Shown piece by piece: positions 26,008-35,184 of a stretch of 64,000 nt of DNA (position 1 is its first letter; every line of letters begins with the position of its first letter). The stretch is from Chryseobacterium sp. LAM-KRS1. GTDB taxonomy: Bacteria > Bacteroidota > Bacteroidia > Flavobacteriales > Weeksellaceae. The notes beneath the pieces were generated by a model. The model saw nothing but the letters and a program-made list of their open reading frames with translations, ran no database searches and was not told the DNA's origin. A program made the translations under genes and the position numbers. The DNA is taken from positions 234,251-298,250 of the forward strand of contig NZ_JAAOIZ010000007.1 in assembly GCF_013184525.1 (NCBI RefSeq), read 5' to 3'.

Positions 26008-27378
26008 TTATACTCCTTCCGAAGGTTGTCCGATCTTATATAATTTGTCTGACAAACGAATTCTAAAAGGAATTTCAAAAGTAATCTGATCTCCTTTTTT
26101 TGCCGTTTCACTTGAGCTTCCATTCACATAAATCTCAGTAATCGTCAATTCCTTTTCACCTGTTGTAGGTCCTGAAATCAATACTTTGTCACCCACGGTA
26201 AGTTCTTTATTTTCAATCAGGAATTGTCCGATCTTTGATTTAGAATAATAATGTTCTGCTTTCCCAATCAATACTTTTTTAACCGCTATTTTTTTGCGGA
26301 TATCTTTGGTTTCGGCTTTTGCTAAAGGTTTAGCAGGTAAATCACCGGAATTCTTAAATTTCAAAGCATCGGATTTGCCTTTTCTGAAAACCTTGTTTCC
26401 TACCTGTAATCCTTTCCTTAATTTCACCTGTTCTTCCATTGGCAAATGTATGATATCCAAACACTCTGTAGAGCAGCAGTTTTCCATTGCCGCTTTACAT
26501 TCATCACATTGGATAAAGAGTAGATGACACGCATCATTGGAACAATTGGTATGATTGTCACAAGGCTTTCCACATTGATGACACTGTGAAATGATATCAT
26601 CTGTAATTCTTTCCCCTAAACGGTGGTCAAATACAAAGTTCTTACCTATGAATTTACTTTGTATTCCTTCCTCTTTTATCTGGCGGGTATATTCAATAAT
26701 TCCACCTTCTAGCTGGAACACGTTTTTAAAGCCCTGATGTTTAAAATAAGCACTGGCTTTTTCACAACGGATCCCGCCGGTACAATACATCAACAGATTT
26801 TTGTCTTCTTTAAAATCCTGTAATTGCTCGTTGATAATCGGTAAGCTTTCTCTGAAGTTTTCCACATCAGGTGTAATAGCCCCTTCAAAATGACCGACTT
26901 CACTTTCATAATGGTTCCTAAAATCAACCACAATGGTGTTAGGATCCTCAAGCATATTATTAAATTCCTGAGCTTTTAAGTGAACCCCTTTATTGGTTAC
27001 GTCAAAAGTATCATCATTTAATCCATCGGCAACGATTTTATGTCTGACCTTTATTGTTAATTTTAAAAAAGAATGATTGTCTTGCTCAACAGCTACGTTC
27101 AAACGAATTCCTTTCATAAATTCATACACCTCCAGTGTATCGCGGAAAGCCTCAAACTGATCTGCAGGAACGCTCATCTGAGCATTGATTCCTTCGTGAG
27201 CAACATAGATACGCCCTAAAGCATCAAGTGCATTCCAGGCTATAAATAATTCGTCGCGAAATTTTTTGGGATCTTCAATTTTGGCATACGCATAGAAAGA
27301 CAATGTAAGACGTTCCTTACCGGCTTCATCAATAAGTTGAGCTCTTTCTTCTGCGCTTAAGGTGTTGTACAGTTGCAT
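26008..27378 (-). CDS. trhO: tRNA uridine(34) hydroxylase / rhodanese-like protein TrhO
   Basis: A TrhO (YceA-type) protein of 456 residues, which makes 5-hydroxyuridine at tRNA position 34 using oxygen. The N-terminal acylphosphatase-like region has AYAKIEDP and AHEGINAQMSVP. The rhodanese domain has VVDFRNHYESEVGHFEGA and the active loop MYCTGGIRCEKAS (catalytic Cys). A Cys/His-rich segment follows (CHQCGKPCDNHTNCSNDACH). A C-terminal extension of about 110 residues makes it longer than E. coli TrhO. A TATCTTTG -7 element lies at 27411-27418. Confidence 0.9.
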   Translation of the reverse strand: MQLYNTLSAEERAQLIDEAGKERLTLSFYAYAKIEDPKKFRDELFIAWNALDALGRIYVAHEGINAQMSVPADQFEAFRDTLEVYEFMKGIRLNVAVEQDNHSFLKLTIKVRHKIVADGLNDDTFDVTNKGVHLKAQEFNNMLEDPNTIVVDFRNHYESEVGHFEGAITPDVENFRESLPIINEQLQDFKEDKNLLMYCTGGIRCEKASAYFKHQGFKNVFQLEGGIIEYTRQIKEEGIQSKFIGKNFVFDHRLGERITDDIISQCHQCGKPCDNHTNCSNDACHLLFIQCDECKAAMENCCSTECLDIIHLPMEEQVKLRKGLQVGNKVFRKGKSDALKFKNSGDLPAKPLAKAETKDIRKKIAVKKVLIGKAEHYYSKSKIGQFLIENKELTVGDKVLISGPTTGEKELTITEIYVNGSSSETAKKGDQITFEIPFRIRLSDKLYKIGQPSEGV

Positions 27379-27754
27379 GCTATAAACGTTTTAAGTGAGA
27401 AAAATTTTTGCAAAGATAATCATTTTTTCTATTAGCCCTATTCTCGGTTTAAAACACTATCTTTAATGGTGCTGAAGAAAAAGATTAATAAATATGGTAA
27501 TTTGTTGTATGAAAATACAGACAATTTAACCTTTGTGACAATACAACCATCTATATGTCATATTGTCTTTAATAAATTTTTAAGTTTCGTTAATTGAGAT
27601 TTCATCAATTATCAGTAATACCATAAAAATACCGTATTCCTGTTAAATTTTAGTTAAAGTTGAAACACATTGCACTAATTGCACACCTATTTAGCATTAA
27701 ATTTGTTTACTGTAAAACCAGAATTAATTAATAAAAAATAAAAGAAGATATACA
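27379..27754. other. Intergenic regulatory region between trhO and the protease gene
   Basis: A 376-base non-coding stretch with divergent promoters. A TATCTTTG -7 element (27411-27418, minus) serves trhO, and TAAATTTG (27698-27705, plus) probably serves the protease gene. GACAATA at 27537-27543 and TATTGTC at 27561-27567 form an inverted repeat with an extra TGTCA between them, and ATTGCAC is directly repeated at 27669 and 27678. I see no gene or RNA in it. Confidence 0.55.
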
Positions 27755-29284
27755 ATGAAGAGTACTTTAAAAAAACTATTACCATTTGCTGTAGTAGGAG
27801 TTATCTCAGGAGCTACTACCGTTGGCACGATACAATATTTCGGTCACAATGCCAACAACGGAGACCAATCTTATTTTACTAAATCTGCCAATACTTCTTT
27901 CGCTGGAATGAATACGGCAGCTACAGGAGATGATTTTGTAAAAGCTGCAAAAACAACAGTTCCTGCTGTAGTTACCATTAAAAATTACCAGACCAGGACT
28001 TCAAGCAGAGCGTCGGAGCAGGATTTATTTGATTTCTTCTTCGGAGATCCTTTTGGAGGAAGAGGCGGACAACAAAGACAGAAACAACAACAGATTCCGG
28101 ACAACATGCCTTCAGGGATGGGTTCAGGAGTTATCATTTCTCCGGACGGGTATATCATTTCAAACAACCATGTTGTAGCAGGTGCCAATAAACTGGAAGT
28201 TGTTTTAAGCAATAAAAAGTCATATATCGCTACATTAGTAGGAACCGATCCTAATACGGATATTTCCTTATTAAAGATAGAAGAAAAGGGACTACCCTAT
28301 TTGAATTTTGCTAATTCAGACAACATTGAAGTAGGGCAATGGGTTCTTGCTGTAGGTAACCCGCTTGGGTTGAACTCTACGGTAACTGCAGGTATTATTT
28401 CCGCAAAAGGAAGAGGAATCGGTATTCTTGGATCACAAGGAAAAGCAAGTAATCCGATTGAAAGTTTTATCCAGACAGATGCTGCCATTAACCCTGGAAA
28501 TTCAGGAGGAGCCCTTGTAAATGCCAATGGCGACCTGATCGGGATCAATTCGGCCATTCAATCTACCACAGGTTATTATCAGGGATATGGATTTGCAATC
28601 CCTTCTAACCTGGCAAGAAAAATTGTTGAGGACATTAAAAAGTTTGGAATTGTACAGAGAGGATTCTTAGGAGTTGCTTCTTTAGACCTTTCAGATGATC
28701 AGCAGGTTGCTATGTACAACAAGCAGAAAAAAGCCAACGTTAAAGTAGGTTCCGGAGTTTATGTTACAGAAGTTACGGACAACAGTGGTGCTGAAAATGC
28801 AGGAATCAAAAACGGAGATATCATCACTAAAATAGACGGAACATTAATTACAGACTTTGCAGATCTTTCTATGGCGGTAGGAAGCAAACGTCCTGGTGAT
28901 AAAGTTCAGGTTACTTATCTGAGAAACGGTAAAGAAAATGTGACTACGGTTACTTTAAAAGACCAGAAAGGAGGAACTTCTACGAGAACTAAGGCTGACC
29001 TTAGCGTTACAGAAAAAATAGGATCTGAATTTGAACCATTAAGTGACTCCTTTAAAACCAGCTACGGACTAAACAGTGGTGTTATCGCTAAGAACGTATC
29101 AGAAGGAAGCGAAATGGCTAAAATAGGAGTTGTAGATAACTATATCATTATAGAGATCAATGGTAAGCCGGTAAACTCACAAAAAGATGTTGAAAAGATC
29201 CTTGACAAGTATCAGGGAAATGTTCAGGTGAAGTTTGTGGATGAATATGGAAGAATCTATACAAAAGGTTTCAAAATGCCTTAA
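27755..29284 (+). CDS. Do-family (DegP/HtrA-type) serine protease
   Basis: A periplasmic Do/HtrA serine protease-chaperone of 509 residues, similar in size to DegP. It has an N-terminal membrane or signal segment (LLPFAVVGVISGATTVG), then a trypsin-like domain with catalytic His in SNNHVVAGANK, Asp in DPNTDISLLKI and Ser in INPGNSGGALVNANG. Two PDZ domains follow, at about 300-395 and 410-505. It degrades or refolds damaged envelope proteins. Tandem TGACA-type half-sites upstream may serve stress control. The gene ends at a strong terminator. Confidence 0.94.
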   Translation: MKSTLKKLLPFAVVGVISGATTVGTIQYFGHNANNGDQSYFTKSANTSFAGMNTAATGDDFVKAAKTTVPAVVTIKNYQTRTSSRASEQDLFDFFFGDPFGGRGGQQRQKQQQIPDNMPSGMGSGVIISPDGYIISNNHVVAGANKLEVVLSNKKSYIATLVGTDPNTDISLLKIEEKGLPYLNFANSDNIEVGQWVLAVGNPLGLNSTVTAGIISAKGRGIGILGSQGKASNPIESFIQTDAAINPGNSGGALVNANGDLIGINSAIQSTTGYYQGYGFAIPSNLARKIVEDIKKFGIVQRGFLGVASLDLSDDQQVAMYNKQKKANVKVGSGVYVTEVTDNSGAENAGIKNGDIITKIDGTLITDFADLSMAVGSKRPGDKVQVTYLRNGKENVTTVTLKDQKGGTSTRTKADLSVTEKIGSEFEPLSDSFKTSYGLNSGVIAKNVSEGSEMAKIGVVDNYIIIEINGKPVNSQKDVEKILDKYQGNVQVKFVDEYGRIYTKGFKMP

Positions 29285-29302
29285 TCAATAAAGAAACCAT
29301 AA

Positions 29303-29337
29303 ATAAAAAAACGCTGCATTTGCAGCGTTTTTTTTAT
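29303..29337. terminator. Bidirectional terminator
   Basis: AACGCTGCA and TGCAGCGTT form a 9-bp perfect stem flanked by A and T runs. It ends the protease transcript and the convergent ridA operon. Confidence 0.88.
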
Positions 29338-29789
29338 TTTGTTTTATTCATTTTATCAGCAATCCTCTTTTTCTTATTCCTTTCATAAATAACTTCTACA
29401 ATCTTACCTCCGATCCAGGAGAAAGGGAAAAAGGTAAGAAATATGGAAATTTTATAAAATGTAGGATGGTAAGGAAATATAATAACATCCAGCATTGCTA
29501 TGAACAGCATGATAAAGCCAATAAGAATGGCATAGGCTACTTTAGCATATTTTACAATAATCGCGGTTGCCACACCTCCGATTGTTGTTCCTAAACCGGA
29601 AATAAACAACAGAAATCCAAAAAAGGCCCCGTCATTTCTCATGCTGTACAGAAATCTCTGCCAGTGTTCAAAAGGAGCAAAAGCATCAAAAGTAATCCAC
29701 TGCGGAAAAGCTCTTATACCAAGAGTAATAATAAGCCCTGCAATACCAAGACCTACCAACACCGCAAATGTATTTCTTATAAAGCTCAT
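29334..29789 (-). CDS. Small membrane protein, unknown
   Basis: A 151-residue membrane protein with four predicted helices and a charged C-terminus (YERNKKKRIADKMNKTK). I recognise no named family; similar short proteins are common in Flavobacteriia. Its start overlaps the ridA stop by one base (TAATG), so it is translationally coupled to ridA. The last bases run into the terminator stem region. Confidence 0.65.
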   Translation of the reverse strand: MSFIRNTFAVLVGLGIAGLIITLGIRAFPQWITFDAFAPFEHWQRFLYSMRNDGAFFGFLLFISGLGTTIGGVATAIIVKYAKVAYAILIGFIMLFIAMLDVIIFPYHPTFYKISIFLTFFPFSWIGGKIVEVIYERNKKKRIADKMNKTK

Positions 29790-30169
29790 TAATCCTGATG
29801 TGCAATCATCGAAATTTCAATATCAACATTCTTAGGCAGGCAAGAAACCTGTACCGTTTCACGAGCCGGATAGCTTTCTGCATCCAGATAAGATGCATAA
29901 ATATCATTCATCACAGCAAAATCATCCATACTCTTAAGAAATATTGTCGCTTTTACAACGTTTTTAAAAGTCATCCCAGCTTCAGTAAGAATTGCCTCAA
30001 GGTTTTTCATTACCTGATGAGTTTCTTTCTCAATTCCTTCTACCAATTTACCTGTTGCAGGATCTACAGGAATCTGACCTGAAATATATAAAACTCCGTT
30101 AGCCATATTTGCTTGTGAGTAAGGTCCGATTGCTGCAGGAGCATTAACTGTGTTGATTATTTGTTTCAT
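29789..30169 (-). CDS. ridA: RidA-family enamine/imine deaminase
   Basis: RidA, 126 residues, which hydrolyses reactive 2-aminoacrylate-type enamines and imines made by PLP enzymes. It begins KQIINTVNAPAAIGPYSQA and has YISGQIPVDPATGKLV and SCLPKNVDIEISMIA, with the substrate-binding Arg in YPARETVQVS. Length and motifs are typical of the active RidA subgroup. It is first in a two-gene unit with the small membrane protein. Confidence 0.95.
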   Translation of the reverse strand: MKQIINTVNAPAAIGPYSQANMANGVLYISGQIPVDPATGKLVEGIEKETHQVMKNLEAILTEAGMTFKNVVKATIFLKSMDDFAVMNDIYASYLDAESYPARETVQVSCLPKNVDIEISMIAHQD

Positions 30170-30297
30170 ATGTGGATATTTATTTTTTTATCTATACTAT
30201 CACCATTTGCTTTATCCCTCTTCCGGGACTTTAATGGATTCAGCAAAATTTATTTTGGGTGCAAATATAAAATTTATTCTCAAAACTCCACCTTATA

Positions 30298-32898
30298 TTA
30301 GAAAGGTGCATTCGGTTGGGTAAAACTTCTATCCTTATATTTAAGTGCATCACTCAGAATATTAGCTTTTATCCCTATAAAAAAGTCATATACCTTATAT
30401 TGTCCGAAAGGAACCCAGTTAAAATTAATCGTAAAACTTCGCTGATCCCTGGAGAACCCTATCCTTGTATATGCCAGCTGTTTGGTGATCATATCATAGT
30501 GTGTACTCCCGTTAATGTTCCAATAAGGAGTAAGCTTAATACTTCCATCCAATCCTACTGAAGCAATTTTCGTCCCAAATCTGGATAAGTTTTTGGAATA
30601 AGCGTAGTTTGCATTAACATTCAAAGTCCATGCCTGATCAAAATGAGCATAATGATCATCATCGAAATAATAATTTTCATTTCTTATTTCTCCTTTAGAC
30701 TGGTATTTTTTAGCATAATCTGTTTTAGCTCCAAAGATCTCACTGCTTAAAGGATATGACACCTGAATATTGAACCCCTGTACACTAAATCCCCCAAAAC
30801 GTTCAGTCCTGATACCAGTATCTGATCCCGGAACAAAAAGAATTTTATATGGATCTAATGACAGGCTGGTATTAACACTTAATTTATTCTCAAAAAATGA
30901 AGATTGTCCGTTAATTGAGAAAATTGACCATGGATGATCTTTAGCAGCAAAATTATAACTTCCGGAAAGATTTAATGATTCGAAGATTTTTATTTTCTTC
31001 ACTCCTGTAGAGTCTTTCTTAGATTTTACCTTCATTTCAATGTTATTCCCTATATTAAAACCTAATGATCCTTGCATACCACTTGTAGGCGATCCTACAA
31101 TCCCACCGTCAAAAATAGAATAAGGAGTTAAAGCCCCGTTGGCATCATAATAATTCTTATAGTACCCGAATCCAGGTTTTCCGAAGTCAGGAGAATAAGT
31201 GAATCCGATACTTGGGGTCATCATATGCCTGATGGCTTCTATTGCAGATCCTTTTTTGAAATTAAGCATTCCGTATAATGTAGTCTGTAAACTCGCCGTA
31301 CTTGAAAAATAAGAATATCCTGCAATCTGCTTATTCACCTGGTCTACCACTTTATTGGAATTGTTGCTTAAAGGATCATAATATCTGGTAAGGGTCTTTG
31401 TTGTCAGGGCATTATTAATTGTAGTTCCTAAACTGAAGGTAAAATATTTAGCAACGGTGGTATTCGTCCCTAAAGTAATATTATTCGTAAGACCAGTTTG
31501 AAGCTTATCCCACATAGCCTTAGTAAATAGCTCCCCTTCGTTTGTTGTCACAAAGTTTGTTAAATTTAATCCGGTATTTACCGTAATATTTTCCAGAAGA
31601 CCTTGTCTTACTCCGGTTTTTGATTTAAATAAATAAAACTGATTGATTGCAACGTTCATTTGCGGCAAACGAAGATCTGCCAATCCGGTAGCAAAGTTCT
31701 GTGAATACGATGCCGTTGCCGTAACAGTAGCAGGAAGTTTTAAGAACCTTTTAGTCACAGTAACCGTCGAGTTCTGCTGGGTATTCAATACGTTCTGATT
31801 GAATATATAGTTATTGTTGATGGTATTATTATAGAATTTATTACTTACGATATCTACCGATGCAGAAAATGTAAGAAACGGATTTGCTTTTGTATCCTGC
31901 GTATGCCTCCAGGCAATCCTGTATGTACTGCTTCTTGAATAATCATCCAATCCTTTAATTCCTCTGATGGTCGTTCCTATATCAGCGGTGAAATTCCCCG
32001 AATACCTGTATTTCTTTACATAGTTCATTTCCGGTCTCACGTTCCAGCTTCCTTTCGTATAAATGTCAGCAAGGACTTTCATGTCAAAATGGTCTCCAAT
32101 GGGCTGATAATATCCGATGCCATTCAGGAAAAACCCTACATCCTGTCTTTCCCCGAAACTGGGGATCAGGATACCGGCAGACCTTTTACTGGAAAACGGT
32201 AAAATAGCAAACGGCATAATTAGAGGTGTAGGCACCTGCTCTATATACATTTGTATCGGTCCTGTAATAATCTGGGATTTTTCTTTAGTTTTTACCAGTT
32301 TGATATTGGAAGCGAGCAAATGGTAATCTGCAGCTGTATCTTTTTTCTTCAGGAAATACTCATCTGTAGTATATAATGCGTGTCTCATTGCAAAAACAGA
32401 ATCATTATACTTTTTCGTTTTATTGGCAATGATTACCCCTTCGCTTTCTTCCGTTCGTGCATTATAGGCAATCGCCTGTCTTGTCTTATAATTATAATTG
32501 AACTGATCCGTCTCATACTTTTTCCCGGCCTGGGTAGTAAGTACAGGTTCTATAATCTTCTTTCCTAAAGAATCCTGCTTTCCACGGGCATAGATCAGAT
32601 TTTTCTGCTCATCAATAGAAATATAATCCGCATCAATCTGCATATCCTGATATTTTACCTGAGCTTTTTGGTTCAGGTATATCATTTTTTTAGGGAAATC
32701 TCTCCGGATATTATCCGCTTTTGTCATAAGAACATCATCTAATGATTCCTTCTTTGCAACAATGGTATCCTTTTTGGAAATAGTATCATTAATTACCGTA
32801 TTTTTAGGCAATTTTTCAGGGGTTTTCTGTGCTAAAAAATTGTTAAAAATTAGGATAATTAAAATTTGTAATATATTTTTGAGGACGGTTTTGGCCAA
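30298..32898 (-). CDS. lptD: LPS-assembly outer-membrane protein LptD
   Basis: An LptD-type protein of 866 residues, the outer-membrane translocon that inserts lipopolysaccharide. It has a signal peptide, an N-terminal OstA-like beta-jellyroll (QKAQVKYQDMQIDADYISID; GKQDSLGKKIIEPVLTT) and the family signature PFAILPFSSKRSAGILIPSFG near residues 225-250 (in two parts), then a large barrel. The length suits the Bacteroidota form. It is divergent from the amidase gene with 53 bases between them; a TAATTTTG -7 element lies at 32922-32929 on its strand. Confidence 0.9.
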   Translation of the reverse strand: MAKTVLKNILQILIILIFNNFLAQKTPEKLPKNTVINDTISKKDTIVAKKESLDDVLMTKADNIRRDFPKKMIYLNQKAQVKYQDMQIDADYISIDEQKNLIYARGKQDSLGKKIIEPVLTTQAGKKYETDQFNYNYKTRQAIAYNARTEESEGVIIANKTKKYNDSVFAMRHALYTTDEYFLKKKDTAADYHLLASNIKLVKTKEKSQIITGPIQMYIEQVPTPLIMPFAILPFSSKRSAGILIPSFGERQDVGFFLNGIGYYQPIGDHFDMKVLADIYTKGSWNVRPEMNYVKKYRYSGNFTADIGTTIRGIKGLDDYSRSSTYRIAWRHTQDTKANPFLTFSASVDIVSNKFYNNTINNNYIFNQNVLNTQQNSTVTVTKRFLKLPATVTATASYSQNFATGLADLRLPQMNVAINQFYLFKSKTGVRQGLLENITVNTGLNLTNFVTTNEGELFTKAMWDKLQTGLTNNITLGTNTTVAKYFTFSLGTTINNALTTKTLTRYYDPLSNNSNKVVDQVNKQIAGYSYFSSTASLQTTLYGMLNFKKGSAIEAIRHMMTPSIGFTYSPDFGKPGFGYYKNYYDANGALTPYSIFDGGIVGSPTSGMQGSLGFNIGNNIEMKVKSKKDSTGVKKIKIFESLNLSGSYNFAAKDHPWSIFSINGQSSFFENKLSVNTSLSLDPYKILFVPGSDTGIRTERFGGFSVQGFNIQVSYPLSSEIFGAKTDYAKKYQSKGEIRNENYYFDDDHYAHFDQAWTLNVNANYAYSKNLSRFGTKIASVGLDGSIKLTPYWNINGSTHYDMITKQLAYTRIGFSRDQRSFTINFNWVPFGQYKVYDFFIGIKANILSDALKYKDRSFTQPNAPF

Positions 32899-32951
32899 TT
32901 TTATTGTATGTAATTAAGGCTCAAAATTAATATAATTTTTAAAACTGTAAG

Positions 32952-34244
32952 ATGTACAAACAAAAATTTAAAATAATTTTATCATTTATCCTCATTCTTT
33001 TGAGCCAATTTATTTTTTCACAAAAAAAATTTACGATCGTTTTAGATGCAGGACATGGAGGCAGTGATTCAGGGGCGAAGAGGACTTATAGTGATATTGG
33101 ACTTCTTGCTGAAAAAGATGTAACCCTTTCAGTTGTCCTAAAATTAGGAAGGATGCTTGAAAAAAATAAAGACTTTAAAGTAATCTATACCCGCAAATTT
33201 GACGAATATCCTTCTCTTTCCGACAGAACCAATCTCGCGAACAGAAGCAAAGCCGACCTTTTTATCTCGGTACACTGTAACTCGGCACAAAGATCTTCAG
33301 CTTACGGAACGGAAACGTATGTACAGGGACCCGACCAAAATGACACCAACCTGGAAGTTGCCAAAAGGGAAAATGATGTGATCTTTCTTGATGAAAAAGA
33401 CAGACAGACCTTTGGTTCCTATGATGCCAGCTCTCCGGAATCTCTGATTGCATTAAAGCTTCAGCAAAGCAAATACCTGGAATCTAGCTTATTATTCGGT
33501 GGATTGGTAGAAGATAACTTTGTAAATAAAGACAAAAGATTTTCAAGAGGTGTTTTCCAAAAAAACCTGCACGTTCTTCGTATGAATGCAATGCCTTCAG
33601 TACTTATTGAGACCGGATTTATCAATCATGCAGAAGAAAGTCACTATTTAGCCTCGGACAGAGGACAGGAAGAGATTGCGGAAAGTATCTATCAGGCGAT
33701 TATCGATTATAAAAAAGCAATTGACAGAAAGTCAGGAGGTCCTTCTATGATCGCAACCAAAAAGCCTGAACCAGAAAAACCTGTAGAAGTTGCATTGAAA
33801 AATGATTTCAGGATCCTGCTAATGAGCTCCCCTACTAAATACAATGATGGAGATCCTGCTCTTAAAGGATTGAATTACATTCTTCCTATCAAAGAAAACG
33901 GACTGTACAAATATTATTATGGAGTAACGAATATGGCTTCCGTAAAAGATATTAACCTTAGAACAGCCAAAGATGCCGGCTTCAAAAATGCATTTGCCGT
34001 AGGATTTATGCCTAACCAAAAACTAAGTACCGGATACTATACGATAGAGGTATATGTAGGAGATAAATTAAACGGTAACTCATTTATTCTCCAGACCCTG
34101 AAAGACGTGGAAAGGAATAAAGAAAGTGGAGTTTTCTACTACACTTATGGAAAAGTATACACATTGGAAGATGCTGTGAAAATCCAGAAAGAGCTTGAGA
34201 CAAAGGGCATTAAGAATACTATCATACAAAAAGTTTACAGATAG
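32952..34244 (+). CDS. N-acetylmuramoyl-L-alanine amidase
   Basis: A peptidoglycan amidase of 430 residues with a signal peptide (FIFSQ cleavage) and an Amidase_3 zinc domain at about 25-255. Zinc ligands are visible: His in DAGHGGSDSG, Glu in LLAEKDVTL, His in ISVHCNS, plus catalytic Glu in LIETGFINHAEE. A C-terminal region near 290-430 resembles a SPOR-like repeat that could direct it to septal glycan. It cleaves the amide between MurNAc and the stem peptide during cell separation. It lies upstream of the tRNA-Glu gene. Confidence 0.9.
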   Translation: MYKQKFKIILSFILILLSQFIFSQKKFTIVLDAGHGGSDSGAKRTYSDIGLLAEKDVTLSVVLKLGRMLEKNKDFKVIYTRKFDEYPSLSDRTNLANRSKADLFISVHCNSAQRSSAYGTETYVQGPDQNDTNLEVAKRENDVIFLDEKDRQTFGSYDASSPESLIALKLQQSKYLESSLLFGGLVEDNFVNKDKRFSRGVFQKNLHVLRMNAMPSVLIETGFINHAEESHYLASDRGQEEIAESIYQAIIDYKKAIDRKSGGPSMIATKKPEPEKPVEVALKNDFRILLMSSPTKYNDGDPALKGLNYILPIKENGLYKYYYGVTNMASVKDINLRTAKDAGFKNAFAVGFMPNQKLSTGYYTIEVYVGDKLNGNSFILQTLKDVERNKESGVFYYTYGKVYTLEDAVKIQKELETKGIKNTIIQKVYR

Positions 34245-34257
34245 TGTAAAAAATAAT

Positions 34258-34288
34258 TTTGAAGTTAAGAAGTTAATTATTACTTTTG
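34258..34288 (+). promoter_or_regulatory. Promoter of the first tRNA-Glu gene
   Basis: TTTG (34258-34261) is followed after 19 bases by TACTTTTG (34281-34288), an exact match to the Bacteroidota promoter pattern. Transcription would begin about ten bases before the mature tRNA. Confidence 0.8.
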
Positions 34289-34302
34289 CAACCTCAAAAT
34301 TT

Positions 34303-34377
34303 GGCCTATTCGTCTAGTGGTTAGGACTCAAGATTTTCATTCTTGCAACAGGGGTTCGATTCCCCTATAGGCTACCA
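34303..34377 (+). tRNA. tRNA-Glu (anticodon TTC), CCA encoded
   Basis: A cloverleaf with acceptor GGCCTAT/ATAGGCT, D arm, anticodon stem CAAGA/TCTTG around the loop TTTTCAT (anticodon TTC) and T arm GGGGTTCGATTCCCC. The discriminator A at 34374 is followed by an encoded CCA. It differs from the two other tRNA-Glu copies in the acceptor and anticodon stems. Confidence 0.95.
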
Positions 34378-34388
34378 AATTTGATATC

Positions 34389-34709
34389 ATGCCGGATTTA
34401 AAAATTCAAGAAGCAACATTGCTTTTTAAGAAGATCCACTCTAACCCAAAAAGTTACGACTTGAAAGTTAATGAAGATGGGATAATAGGCAGAGATGACA
34501 AGATAAGTTTCAGACTTTACAGGTATGGAGAGAGGGTAGCCTTTGAAGTAACTATAGATGGACTAACTTTCACCAATACTACTGGAGAATGGAACAACGC
34601 AATGATAATGTTGGGAAATATTATCAAGAAAATAGATAAGGAACAAGAAAATTTTAAAATAGAACAAGCAATAGACAAACTGAGAAAATATTTATCTGAA
34701 GAAAATTGA
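34389..34709 (+). CDS. Small hypothetical protein between tRNA-Glu and rpsT
   Basis: A 106-residue protein of unknown function starting only 12 bases after the tRNA CCA. It is charged and soluble, with a beta-rich first half (IGRDDKISFRLYRYGERVAFEV) and a helical C-terminus (FKIEQAIDKLRKYLSEE). It is probably co-transcribed with the tRNA from the promoter at 34258-34288. No family is recognised. Confidence 0.6.
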   Translation: MPDLKIQEATLLFKKIHSNPKSYDLKVNEDGIIGRDDKISFRLYRYGERVAFEVTIDGLTFTNTTGEWNNAMIMLGNIIKKIDKEQENFKIEQAIDKLRKYLSEEN

Positions 34710-34726
34710 AATTATTTAAAAATAAA

Positions 34727-34758
34727 TTTGGCAGATAAAAAAAAAGTTTTTACTTTTG
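34727..34758 (+). promoter_or_regulatory. Promoter of rpsT and the following tRNAs
   Basis: TTTG (34727-34730) and TACTTTTG (34751-34758) are separated by 20 bases, one more than the usual 19. The rpsT ATG follows 18 bases after the -7 element. Confidence 0.7.
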
Positions 34759-34776
34759 CACTCACATTTGAACGAT

Positions 34777-35031
34777 ATGGCAAATCATAAATCAGCATTA
34801 AAGAGAATTAGACAAAACGAAGTTAGAAAAGTTCGTAACAGATACTACCACAAAACTGCTAGAACAGCAATGAAGGTTTTGAGAAATGAAGAAGACAAAG
34901 CTGCTGCTGTAGAGCAATTGCCAAAGGTTATCTCTTTGTTGGATAAATTAGCTAAGAAAAATATTATCCACAAAAACAAGGCTGCTAACTTGAAAAGTAA
35001 ATTAACTAAGCACGTTAATAAATTAGCGTAA
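34777..35031 (+). CDS. rpsT: 30S ribosomal protein S20
   Basis: Ribosomal protein S20, 84 residues from the ATG at 34777 (MANHKSALKRIRQNE); upstream codons in the same frame fall in the promoter and are not used. It is Lys/Arg-rich and helical, with the usual NIIHKNKAANLKSKL C-terminal region. It binds 16S rRNA early in 30S assembly. A tRNA-Glu follows 11 bases after its stop, so the two very likely share a transcript. Confidence 0.95.
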   Translation: MANHKSALKRIRQNEVRKVRNRYYHKTARTAMKVLRNEEDKAAAVEQLPKVISLLDKLAKKNIIHKNKAANLKSKLTKHVNKLA

Positions 35032-35042
35032 TACGGATAGTT

Positions 35043-35114
35043 GGCCCGTTCGTCTATCGGTTAGGACCTCAGATTTTCATTCTGGTAAGAGGGGTTCGAT
35101 TCCCCTACGGGCTA
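35043..35114 (+). tRNA. tRNA-Glu (anticodon TTC), second copy
   Basis: A cloverleaf with acceptor GGCCCGT/ACGGGCT, anticodon loop TTTTCAT (anticodon TTC) and T arm GGGGTTCGATTCCCC. CCA is not encoded. It is identical in sequence to the third copy at 35185. Confidence 0.95.
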
Positions 35115-35160
35115 CTAATAAGAGTTGTAAACTTATAAAAACAAAAAATCTAACACATTA

Positions 35161-35183
35161 AGACATCTTAGTGTAATGGTAGA
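35161..35183 (+). other. tRNA-like fragment (5' end plus D arm only)
   Basis: GACATCTTAGTGTAATGGTA looks like the acceptor 5' strand and D arm of a different tRNA (the TAGTGTAATGGTAG pattern is typical of Gln-type tRNAs), but it stops where the third tRNA-Glu begins. It may be a remnant of a recombined or lost tRNA gene. This rests on a short match only. Confidence 0.35.
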
Positions 35184-35184
35184 T

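Noticed and set aside
27660..27690. Sigma-54-like promoter suggested by TTGCAC repeats
   Set aside because: The spacing between the GC elements is 9 bases, not the 12 of the GG-N10-GC consensus, and a TAnnTTTG element lies just downstream.
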